Shown one piece after another: positions 24,904 to 32,451 of a stretch of 64,000 nt of DNA. Made by a program: the position numbers and the translations under genes. Each line of letters begins with the position of its first letter. The stretch's first letter is position 1. Origin of the DNA: JACJWR01 sp964547485 (lineage in GTDB: Bacteria > Actinomycetota > Actinomycetes > S36-B12 > UBA10799); contig CAZJNU010000005.1 in assembly GCA_964547485.1 (NCBI GenBank), positions 18,076 to 82,075 on the forward strand. The letters are read 5' to 3'. The notes under the pieces are model-generated. The model saw only the letters and a list, made by a program, of their open reading frames with translations, was not told where the DNA came from and searched no databases.

Positions 24904-26637
24904 CTACGAGTCTTCGTCACCCTGGCGCGCAGCGGCGGTCAGTGGACGCCCGGGTGACTGCGGCCCGGCCTGCTCGACCGGTAGTGGCGCCCGCATACTG
25001 ACCACTCCCTGGTGGAAACTCTTGTGCCAATCGAGCCCGGTGGCCACCAGCAGCCGAAGGATGGCCGGATTGTCGGTGAGCACAGAGGCCACCACCTCAC
25101 TGAAACCGAGTCGCTCGGCAAGTTCGATCAAGTGCCTCAGAAGCCGACTGCCGACGCCGCGGCCGTGGAACGCGTCCTCGACGATGAGCGCCACCTCGGC
25201 GGCCTGGTCGTCGGTGTCCCCCTCGTCCGAAGTGTCCGGGAAGACGTTGCCCAGGCCGATGATTGCACCCTCCTCGTTCATCACCACGAGGGTCGCGCCG
25301 CGGTGGCCGCCGGACAACCACCGCAGTTGGACACCCCGCCACTCATTGACCGACGTGAAGTAGCGCTGGTATCGGCTCAACTCTGAACATCGATCGTGCA
25401 TCTCGGCAACCGCGTCGGCGTCCTCCGGGCGAGCCAGCCTGATCCAGACCGTGCCGCCACCCCGCAGCGGTTCGACCCATCCCAACGCGTCGGCGTCCCC
25501 TTCCGCGCTGGAGATTGCAGCGGCAAGTCTCAGCAGTGCAGAGGCCCGCGTCTTCTCCGCCCGGGCAAAGGGTGCCCACTGACGATGCAGTACCACGTGC
25601 TGGTCCGGTGTCCACTGCAACCTGAGCACTTCCGCGGAGTCGTCGTCGCCTTCGGTGGCGGACGTGACTTCGAACTGATCGGCCTCGACCAGTCTCGCTG
25701 CCATCAAGGCCGCTGAGCCTGGGTTTGTCACCAGTTCGCTACTCATGTCGAGCACTCGCGTCGGCAGGTCGACATCGTCGTCGTCAGCGCCCTGGGTCAC
25801 GTAACCGTTCGAGCCGACCGCCATCGCGGCCGCAAGGAGTGACTCACTGGTGACCCCGGCCGGTACGGTCAAGGCGAGGTCAACGGTGCGGGTGCCGCCG
25901 TCACTGCCGAGCACCCAGCTGCCGACCAGGTAGACGTGCAGCATGCTCAATACCCGGAGCAATCGGGCCATCCCGCCGGGTACGTCGGGGATGTCGATTC
26001 GCAGTCGCCATGGGGACCGGGCCTCGTGCTCGGCCCGCAGCGCGAACTCGGCAGGAGCGATGGACGCTCCCAGCCGCGACATCAAGGCGTTCCAGTTCGC
26101 CTGGCTCGGCTGCCGCTCAACCACCGGATCCACCATCGCCAAACCGACTGACAGGGCCAATGCGAAGTGCACGAAGGCGTCGTCGTCAACAGCGTCGTCG
26201 ATGCCGCCAGCTTGGCGGGTCTGCTCGGTGACCTTCTTCGTGTTGGCCCACCGACGCTGGATCCGGTCAGCCTCGAGGGCTCGCACCTCACCATCTTGAT
26301 GAGCCCTCGTCAGCGCCTCCAACTCCAACAGGTTCCAGCTGCGCTCCGGGGCGGCGAAGATCTCCGAGACGGCGTTGAGGAGCACCGACAGTGGTGGTTC
26401 CGCCGTCGGCTCCGCCGCAGCTGAGGCCAACCGATCGGCGGCTTCGGAGGTGACCTTCGCCGCCATCACCTGCGCAAAGAGTTGGGTCCGACCGCCGGTC
26501 AGCCGCTTCACCGTGCGGGCTGGCACGTGTGCCTTCTCTGCCACCATCGCTAGCTTGGTGCCGCCGTAGCCCCTCTCGGCAAACAATTCCGCCGCGGCAT
26601 CGAGGATCCGTTGACGGAGTTCGTCCTCGCTGACCAT
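24904..26637 (-). CDS. TetR-ACT-GNAT three-domain fusion protein
   Basis: A 577-residue protein. Residues 1-60 are a TetR-type helix-turn-helix (RQRILDAAAELFAERGYGGT, then AHVPARTVKRLTGGRTQLFA), followed by a TetR-like helical part to about 200. Residues 209-285 look like an ACT domain (WRLRIDIPDVPGGMARLLRV). Residues 398-552 are a GCN5-type acetyltransferase, with the acetyl-CoA loop RGVGSR at 493-498. ACT-GNAT acetyltransferases regulated by amino acids are known from actinobacteria; the added DNA-binding head is unusual. It may be a transcription factor that acetylates itself or a partner in response to an amino acid. ATG 26637 has GGGAGGA six bases upstream; ATG 26655 is an alternative. 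Confidence 0.88.
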   Translation of the reverse strand: MVSEDELRQRILDAAAELFAERGYGGTKLAMVAEKAHVPARTVKRLTGGRTQLFAQVMAAKVTSEAADRLASAAAEPTAEPPLSVLLNAVSEIFAAPERSWNLLELEALTRAHQDGEVRALEADRIQRRWANTKKVTEQTRQAGGIDDAVDDDAFVHFALALSVGLAMVDPVVERQPSQANWNALMSRLGASIAPAEFALRAEHEARSPWRLRIDIPDVPGGMARLLRVLSMLHVYLVGSWVLGSDGGTRTVDLALTVPAGVTSESLLAAAMAVGSNGYVTQGADDDDVDLPTRVLDMSSELVTNPGSAALMAARLVEADQFEVTSATEGDDDSAEVLRLQWTPDQHVVLHRQWAPFARAEKTRASALLRLAAAISSAEGDADALGWVEPLRGGGTVWIRLARPEDADAVAEMHDRCSELSRYQRYFTSVNEWRGVQLRWLSGGHRGATLVVMNEEGAIIGLGNVFPDTSDEGDTDDQAAEVALIVEDAFHGRGVGSRLLRHLIELAERLGFSEVVASVLTDNPAILRLLVATGLDWHKSFHQGVVSMRAPLPVEQAGPQSPGRPLTAAARQGDEDS

Positions 26638-26792
26638 CTGTCCTCCCGGAATCACGAACTCGGTCCAGGCCCGCAGCAGTGTCGCTGTCCCCCACTTGTG
26701 GTACCCATGCTAGCGGGGAACCCGAGGTCGGCTTGGCGTCCACCGCTGCCTCCTCGCTCCACCGCCACGGCCCGTCGCTATACCCTCGGCAG

Positions 26793-27518
26793 GTGCAGGT
26801 ACTCGGTTCGGTGATCTTCTGGCTGTTTGTCCTGCTCACGTCGCTGCTCCTTTTCCCGCTGGCCGTCGTGCTCTGGTTGGTGACCTTGCCGTTTGGACCG
26901 CGGCGGGTGCTACTGCATCGCTTCACCTGCTTCTGGGCGTCGTTATACACCTGGTGCAATCCGCTCTGGCGGATCCGGATCGAAGGGAAGGCCAACATTG
27001 TCCGAGGACGGGAATACGTGCTGGTCGCCAACCACCTGTCCATCGTGGACATCCTCGTGCTCTTCCGGCTGTTCGAGGATTTCAAGTGGGTGTCCAAGGC
27101 CGAGGTCTTCCGCGCTCCCCTGATCGGTTGGAACATGTGGCTCAACGGCTACGTCCCGGTGCGTCGGGGCCAGCGTGCCAGCGTGCTGGAAATGATGGAC
27201 TCATGCCGTCGCGCCCTGCGCACGGGATCGTCGCTGATGATTTTCCCGGAGGGCACCTGGTCAGTGGATGGGAAGCTTCGCCCCTTCAAACCGGGGGCGT
27301 TTGAACTCGCTCACGAGGAAGGGGTGGCAATAGTTCCGATGGTGATCCGTGGTTCGGGCGACGCCATGCCCGCCACTGGCTTCACCATTCGAGGACGATG
27401 TCAGATCTCCGTCACAGTCCTGCCGGAAGTCCCAGTCACGACCGTTGAGTCGATGACACCGACCGACTTGGCTGCGGTGGTTCGCGAGCTCATCGCAAGT
27501 GAGCAACAACGGCGCTGA
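26793..27518 (+). CDS. plsC: 1-acyl-sn-glycerol-3-phosphate acyltransferase (PlsC family)
   Basis: A 241-residue membrane acyltransferase of phospholipid synthesis, adding the second acyl chain to lysophosphatidate. One N-terminal membrane segment (VIFWLFVLLTSLLLFPLAVV) is followed by the catalytic motif ANHLSIVDILV (NHx4D) and FPEGTWS, the glycerol-phosphate binding motif in which Trp replaces the usual Arg. GTG 26793 is chosen because TACCCT at 26781-26786 lies six bases upstream (leaderless). It is divergent from the TetR-ACT-GNAT gene. Confidence 0.92.
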   Translation: MQVLGSVIFWLFVLLTSLLLFPLAVVLWLVTLPFGPRRVLLHRFTCFWASLYTWCNPLWRIRIEGKANIVRGREYVLVANHLSIVDILVLFRLFEDFKWVSKAEVFRAPLIGWNMWLNGYVPVRRGQRASVLEMMDSCRRALRTGSSLMIFPEGTWSVDGKLRPFKPGAFELAHEEGVAIVPMVIRGSGDAMPATGFTIRGRCQISVTVLPEVPVTTVESMTPTDLAAVVRELIASEQQRR

Positions 27519-27622
27519 CCACTACCCCGTGAAAATTCCCCGCCCGGTTTGCGCTCGGGCGCCCACTGCTGCGAAGGTCAGCGGATCCGAGTCCTTCGGG
27601 TACAGCCAACGGAGGCTCTGCA

Positions 27623-29683
27623 ATGTCGAAACGCCTGTTACCTGTCACGGTCATGTGCCTGGCCATTGCCGCACCGGTGGCGGTTGCCGCCCCGGCCGCG
27701 GCCGCTCCGTCCACAGCCGCTCCGTCCGCGTCGCGAATCGCGAACGTCTCACCGGCCTTGGCCACCATCTCACTGCAGGTGACCACCGTGAACGACGCCG
27801 GACCGGGCTCCCTGCGGCAAGCCATCCTGGACGCCAACCTACTTCCGATCGGTACCACCGCCGCGATTGATTTCACCGTCGCCGGCACGATCACGCTGGC
27901 CGCTGACCTGCCCGAAATCAGTAGCCGAGTCATCATCGATGGGACCTCTGCGCCGGGCTACTTACCGGGCGGCGCCCCAGTCGTGACCCTCGACTGCGCC
28001 AGCCACCAGGGTCTACGGTTCGCATCAGGATCAGACGACTCCAGCGTGCTGGGCCTGGCCGTGGGAAACGCCGGCGGTAACGGAGTAACCATCAGCGCGA
28101 ATCGGGTCACGTTGAACAGCAACTACATCGGCGTGACTCCTGCCGGTGCTGCGTTCGGCAACGAGGGCGACGGCGTCTACCTGGCACCTGACTCCCACCA
28201 CAACGTGATTGGGCTGAATGCCGCCGGGGCCTCTGGCGCCCTGTCGAATCTCATCTCCGGGAACCGGGGCGCGGGCCTGAGGATGGTGCGATCGTCCAAT
28301 AACACCGTCGTGTCCAACCGGATCGGCACCAACGCAGCTGGTTCCGCCGCCATTCCCAATCTGCACGGCGGAATCGAGATGACTTCCGGGTCGGACCGCA
28401 ACCAGATCGGAGGCACGCTGTTCGTCGACTCCAACACCGGGATCGCGAACAACCCCACCGGTACAAAAGGTACGGTCCCGGAGGTCTACGTCGTACCGCC
28501 GCTGGGGAACCTGGTGTCAGGCAACGCGCGCCACGGCATCCTGATCACTGGCCAGTCCCGATTAAACATGCTGAACGGCAACTTCGTCGGCACCACGGCC
28601 GATGGCGACGCGGCGATCGGCAATGGCCTGGACGGTGTGAATATCACCAACTCCGATCGGAACACCCTGCAGGGATGCAAGTTCAACAACAATCCGTTCG
28701 TCTACTACAACGTGGTCAGCGGCAACGGCAGGAACGGCCTACGGATCAGCAACTCCGACAACGTTGTGGTGCAGGCGAACTTCTTCGGGGTCGGCGCAAA
28801 CAACACCACCATCGTGGCGAACAGGCTCGACGGCATCTTGGTCGACGGGACCTCCACGAACGTTCAGGTCGGCGGTGTGATCCCGCTTGGAAACGTCGTG
28901 TCAGGCAACGACAGGAACGGCATAGAGGTCCGCGACAAGGTGAGCGGTTTCATCACGTTCAACACCTTCGGCGGGTTGTTGGCCTTCAAGGGGGCGGCCC
29001 CGAACCGGCGCGCCGGACTGCTCGTCACATCGACGGGCGGCAACAACCTGGCGCGCACCAATGTGTTCTCCGGCAATACCGGAAATGGCATCGAGCTCTC
29101 CGGCCGGGCCACTGGTGTCACGGTCGACCCGAACATCGTCGGCCTGACCACCAATGGCCGGACGAAGTTGCCGAACGGCGGCCACGGCCTGGTGATCGGC
29201 GGCAGCGCGCACCACAACACAATCGGTGGCACCCGGCGCTCGGTGATCCCGCAGAATCTGTTCTCCGGCAATTCCGGCTACGGCATCGCGATCGTCGATT
29301 CCGCCCACGACAACCAGGTACTCGACACCTACATCGGCACGGCCGTGTTCGGGGTGAGTCGGTTGAGCAACGGTCGAGGCGGAGTGTTGCTCGCCGGGCA
29401 AGCCCATGACAACACGATCGGATCGTCGGTCAGTCAGGCCCGGGTCGGGCAGAGTCGGGCCGAAAAGGTCGGGACTCGTGGCGAGATCCGGACGCCGTCG
29501 AATCTGATCAGTGGCAACAATGGGTTCGGCGTCGGACTTGGCAGAGGGACCCACGGAAACCTGGTCGTGAACAACTACGTCGGCCTCGATCGCTTCGGTC
29601 GGCGGTTACCCAACGTCGGCCCGGCTATCATCAACGCCGGCGTCGGCAACACCCTGCTGAGCAACTCCGTGTCGCCAACCTGA
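27623..29683 (+). CDS. Secreted right-handed beta-helix repeat protein
   Basis: A 686-residue exported protein. A signal peptide (hydrophobic run ending VAAPAAAAPS) precedes a stretch with VTTVNDAGPGSLRQAILDAN, the conserved opening of choice-of-anchor/CSLREA-like beta-helix proteins. The rest is a series of about 22-25 residue coils rich in Asn and Gly with recurrent NLISGN, GNxxxGI and TxxxNTIGG motifs (PbH1-type repeats). Parallel beta-helices of this kind are usually surface or polysaccharide-active proteins; no catalytic residues can be picked out. ATG 27623 has GGAGG nine bases upstream. There is no LPxTG anchor. It ends 7 bases before the convergent photolyase gene. Confidence 0.88.
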   Translation: MSKRLLPVTVMCLAIAAPVAVAAPAAAAPSTAAPSASRIANVSPALATISLQVTTVNDAGPGSLRQAILDANLLPIGTTAAIDFTVAGTITLAADLPEISSRVIIDGTSAPGYLPGGAPVVTLDCASHQGLRFASGSDDSSVLGLAVGNAGGNGVTISANRVTLNSNYIGVTPAGAAFGNEGDGVYLAPDSHHNVIGLNAAGASGALSNLISGNRGAGLRMVRSSNNTVVSNRIGTNAAGSAAIPNLHGGIEMTSGSDRNQIGGTLFVDSNTGIANNPTGTKGTVPEVYVVPPLGNLVSGNARHGILITGQSRLNMLNGNFVGTTADGDAAIGNGLDGVNITNSDRNTLQGCKFNNNPFVYYNVVSGNGRNGLRISNSDNVVVQANFFGVGANNTTIVANRLDGILVDGTSTNVQVGGVIPLGNVVSGNDRNGIEVRDKVSGFITFNTFGGLLAFKGAAPNRRAGLLVTSTGGNNLARTNVFSGNTGNGIELSGRATGVTVDPNIVGLTTNGRTKLPNGGHGLVIGGSAHHNTIGGTRRSVIPQNLFSGNSGYGIAIVDSAHDNQVLDTYIGTAVFGVSRLSNGRGGVLLAGQAHDNTIGSSVSQARVGQSRAEKVGTRGEIRTPSNLISGNNGFGVGLGRGTHGNLVVNNYVGLDRFGRRLPNVGPAIINAGVGNTLLSNSVSPT

Positions 29684-29689
29684 ATCTCA

Positions 29690-31165
29690 TCAGGGCGCCG
29701 CGGAACCCCGGTCGGCCTCCTGACGGAGGAGTGCCTCGAGGTCGGCCAACCGCTTCAGTCCGCTGAGTGGCTGGGCCAGCCGCCGGTTCGTGTCGAGCCG
29801 CTCGCGGTTGCGATGAAGGAATGCCCAGTAGCCCGCGGTGAAGGGACAGGCGTCGGCCCCGACTCTCGTCTTCGGGGTGTAGCGACAGCCGGAGCAGTAG
29901 TCGCTCATCCGGTTGATGTAAGCACCACCGGCGGCATAAGGCTTCGTCGCCATGATTCCGCCGTCGGCATACTGCGACATCCCGATCACATTGGGGACCA
30001 TCACCCAGTCGTAACCGTCGACGAAGGCGCGGTGGAACCAGTCCGTGACCTGGGTCGGTTCCCAACCACGCTGCATGGCGTAGTTTCCCAGCACCATCAG
30101 CCGCGGGATGTGGTGGACCCAACCATTGTCGCGGACGTCGGCCAGGGTTCCCGCCAGGCAGGCTGCGTCGACAGAGTCCGCATCGAGCTCAGCGAACCCG
30201 TTGGGCACCGGCTCCGTTGCCTGCAACTCATTGTTGTGTCGATACGACGCCGGGAGATGCCAGTACAGGTGCCAGACAAAGTCGCGCCAGCCGATCACCT
30301 GCCGAATGAATCCTTCCACCGACCCCAGCGGCGCCTTGCCTTGTCGGTAGGCGTCCTCGGCCCTGGTCACCACCTCAATCGGATCCAGCAGGCCAAGGTT
30401 CATCGACGCTGACAGGAGCGAGTGCGCCATCCAGGGATCACCAGCCAGCATCGCGTCCTCGTGCGGACCGAACTTGGGCAGGCGGTGGGCGACGAAGTCG
30501 TCAAGCAGGCCGAGCGCCTCGCTCCGGGTGGCGGCGAAACGTCGCGGGCCATCCGAGCCGAGGAAGGTGACCTGGCCATCCCGCTGCCACCGATCGAGGT
30601 CTGCTCGCACCTGCTGGTCGATTGCGTCCTCCAGCGGCCATCGCGGTTCCGCCACCCCCAGGGTTGCCGAGCGAGGCGGTGGCTGGCGGTTGTCGACGTC
30701 GAAGTTCCAGCGGTCACCGGCCGGTTCGTCACCGTCCATCAGTACCCGCAGCCGACGGCGCGAGTCGCGGTAGAAGTCCTCCATCAGCAGTCGACGGCCG
30801 CCGCGGGAGCGCACCCAGCGCTCGAAGTCGTCCGAGGACGTCGCAAAGCCCCGCGCCGGCAGGACTTCGATACCGCCACGGTCGAGCACAAATTGCATGG
30901 CCGACCGCGAAGTCGGGTGACAGACGCTGAGCCGCTCGTCGCTTCTGTCGAGCGCCTCTGCATAACTTTCGACCTGAACGTAGGAGCACTGCTCCCCCAA
31001 CTCAGCCGCCCGATGGCGCATGGCCGAAAGCACGAGGTGCGCCTTCGCGCGATGGAAACGGCGGCGGGCCAAGACCCCCCGAGCCTCGATCATCAGCACG
31101 GGTTGGGCCACGTAGTCCAGGAAATGCGGGCCGAGCTGATCTCCGAACAGCCAGCGTCTCGCCAC
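29690..31165 (-). CDS. FeS-type cryptochrome / photolyase-related protein (PhrB class)
   Basis: A 491-residue FAD protein of the deoxyribodipyrimidine photolyase-related (FeS-BCP) class, which repairs (6-4) photoproducts in the studied member PhrB. The N-terminus RRWLFGDQLGPHF is the lumazine-binding antenna domain. The FAD domain holds GWVHHIPRLMVLGNYA and VMVPNVIGMSQYADGG. Four cysteines expected for the 4Fe-4S cluster are present: one in AACLAGTL and three in DYCSGC and DACPF. GTG 31165 starts the frame. It converges on the beta-helix gene and diverges from the SRPBCC remnant. Confidence 0.93.
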   Translation of the reverse strand: MARRWLFGDQLGPHFLDYVAQPVLMIEARGVLARRRFHRAKAHLVLSAMRHRAAELGEQCSYVQVESYAEALDRSDERLSVCHPTSRSAMQFVLDRGGIEVLPARGFATSSDDFERWVRSRGGRRLLMEDFYRDSRRRLRVLMDGDEPAGDRWNFDVDNRQPPPRSATLGVAEPRWPLEDAIDQQVRADLDRWQRDGQVTFLGSDGPRRFAATRSEALGLLDDFVAHRLPKFGPHEDAMLAGDPWMAHSLLSASMNLGLLDPIEVVTRAEDAYRQGKAPLGSVEGFIRQVIGWRDFVWHLYWHLPASYRHNNELQATEPVPNGFAELDADSVDAACLAGTLADVRDNGWVHHIPRLMVLGNYAMQRGWEPTQVTDWFHRAFVDGYDWVMVPNVIGMSQYADGGIMATKPYAAGGAYINRMSDYCSGCRYTPKTRVGADACPFTAGYWAFLHRNRERLDTNRRLAQPLSGLKRLADLEALLRQEADRGSAAP

Positions 31166-31263
31166 CCCCTCAGTGAAGCGTATGAGTCAGCACTTGGCGA
31201 CAGATCGAACCGCGGAGACCTCCCGTACGCTGGTGTCGGCCGACCAATTCGAAGGAACCAAGG

Positions 31264-31616
31264 ATGGGAACTGCGATGGCGAACGTCCACTTCACGGTCA
31301 CCCGTGACATGCCGTTGCCTGCCGCTGACGTGTTCGCCGAGCTGATCAACTGGCAAGGCCACGCCGACTGGGTGCCACTGACTCGGGTGAAGATGCTGTC
31401 TGGCGATGGTGGTCCAGGGAGATCGGGCCAGTGCTCACCGGCCTCGTCCAGCTATCCGTGACAGCAACCACCGAGACCACGTCCCGGCTCGATTGGGTCG
31501 AGGATGTTCGTGTTCCCGGCATCCCCCAGTTTCTGGCCAAGCCCGTCGCAGCAGCCGCCCGCAAGGGATTCCAGACGTCAATTGCGCGCCTGACGGGGCT
31601 CCTATCGGCAAAGTGA
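31264..31616 (+). pseudogene. SRPBCC family protein, frameshifted with an internal deletion
   Basis: The first part reads MANVHFTVTRDMPLPAADVF and then WQGHADWVPLTRVKMLSGDG, a normal SRPBCC/polyketide-cyclase-like start, but the frame stops at 31461. The missing C-terminal half, GLVQLSVTATTETTSRLDWV to the stop at 31616, continues in another frame. The joined length is about 117 codons against about 145 for the family, and the central strands are missing at the junction near 31410-31430. So both a deletion of tens of bases and a frame change occurred. Either it is a pseudogene or an assembly error. Confidence 0.8.
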
Positions 31617-31673
31617 CGCCTGGGGAGCCCGTTCGTCACGGGCCGAGTTGTGCCTCAGCGAGGCCCCGTCGAT

Positions 31674-31709
31674 ATACCCCCCCTAGTATTTGGATACCCC
31701 CCCTGGTAT
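31674..31709. promoter_or_regulatory. Two CsoR-family operators in the persulfide-operon promoter
   Basis: ATACCCCCCCTAGTAT (31674-31689) and ATACCCCCCCTGGTAT (31694-31709) are two near-identical 16-bp sites with ATAC/GTAT ends and a C-rich core, 20 bases apart, which puts them on the same face of the helix. CsoR/CstR operators are of this kind (family knowledge). The second site overlaps a probable -10, TATTCT at 31707-31712, so binding should block transcription of the operon that encodes a CsoR-family protein 140 bases downstream. Confidence 0.85.
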
Positions 31710-31746
31710 TCTAAGACAACGAAATCGACGAGGGAGACCATTCGCA

Positions 31747-31866
31747 ATGTGCAGTCCCGCCATCTGCCATCAGTGCAACAAAATCACCTACTCCGGTTGC
31801 GGTATGCATGTGGAGCAACTGTTCGCCATGTTCCCGAAGGAAAACCTCTGTGACTGCCGTCGGTGA
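31747..31866 (+). CDS. Small six-cysteine protein, copy A
   Basis: A 39-residue protein, MCSPAICHQCNKITYSGCGM followed by a short helix and the ending LCDCRR. Six cysteines at 2, 7, 10, 18, 35 and 37 plus His21 align without gaps to the second copy at 32235-32399, which argues strongly that both are real. ATG 31747 has AGGGAGA nine bases upstream. It is the first gene after the double CsoR-type operator, and its last 17 bases overlap the start of the repressor gene. The Cys/His pattern suggests binding of zinc, copper or an iron-sulfur cluster, or carriage of sulfane sulfur; no function is known to me. Confidence 0.82.
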   Translation: MCSPAICHQCNKITYSGCGMHVEQLFAMFPKENLCDCRR

Positions 31867-32164
31867 CCCCGCATCTACGCCGGCAGGAACTGCTGTCGGG
31901 AGAGTCGCGCCGGACGCGGACACCACAAGAATCCTGAACCGGCTACGCCGCGCACAGGGCCAACTTGGCGGTGTCATCCGAATGATCGAGGAGGGCCAGA
32001 CCTGCAGGAACGTGGTCCCGCAGGTGGCCGCAGTCTCCAAGGCGCTGGACAAGGCAGGATTCGCGATCATCGCCGGTGGGCTTCGGGACTGCACCAATAG
32101 CCCCGACCCACAAGCGGCCGCCGAACTGGCCGACTTGGAGAAGCTCTTCCTCTCGCTTTCCTAG
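31850..32164 (+). CDS. CsoR-family repressor with CstR-like cysteine pair
   Basis: A 104-residue DUF156 protein. RLRRAQGQLGGVIRMIEEGQ leads to the first cysteine in QTCRNVV, and the second is in GGLRDCTN. In copper-sensing CsoR the ligands are Cys-His-Cys, with His three residues before the second Cys (HLxxC). Here that position is Gly (GLRDC), as in the persulfide sensor CstR where it is Asn. So it should sense persulfides or another thiophilic signal rather than Cu(I) (inference). The long N-terminal tail of about 30 residues is flexible. GTG 31850 follows GAAGGA by seven bases and overlaps copy A. It probably binds the sites at 31674-31709. Confidence 0.92.
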   Translation: MTAVGDPASTPAGTAVGRVAPDADTTRILNRLRRAQGQLGGVIRMIEEGQTCRNVVPQVAAVSKALDKAGFAIIAGGLRDCTNSPDPQAAAELADLEKLFLSLS

Positions 32165-32218
<54 letters not shown>

Positions 32219-32234
32219 CAAGGAGCAGACCAGT

Positions 32235-32399
32235 ATGTGCAGACCAGCGAACTGCAGGACGTGCAACAAGGCCACCTATGCCGGCTGCGGCCAGCACGTC
32301 AACGATGTGATGCGCGGCGTCCCGAGCCGTGAGCGCTGCAAGTGCAACGACGGAAAGCCGGCCAAGCGGACCCTGTTCGGTTGGGGCTCCAAGAAGTAG
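32235..32399 (+). CDS. Small six-cysteine protein, copy B
   Basis: A 54-residue paralogue of the protein at 31747. It begins MCRPANCRTCNKATYAGCGQ and continues HVNDVMRGVPSRERCKC; cysteines 2, 7, 10, 18, 35 and 37 and His21 are in identical places to copy A. It adds a basic C-terminal tail, KPAKRTLFGWGSKK. AAGGAG at 32220-32225 lies nine bases before ATG 32235. The gene stands between the repressor and the CoA-disulfide-reductase fusion, 52 bases ahead of the latter. Similar short Cys-rich proteins starting MCxPAxC occur in other actinobacteria to my recollection, without assigned function. Confidence 0.88.
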   Translation: MCRPANCRTCNKATYAGCGQHVNDVMRGVPSRERCKCNDGKPAKRTLFGWGSKK

Positions 32400-32451
32400 C
32401 CGACCAGTGCAGGTCGATTCGCGGGCAGCAGGACACCAGGAAGGACTGGCA

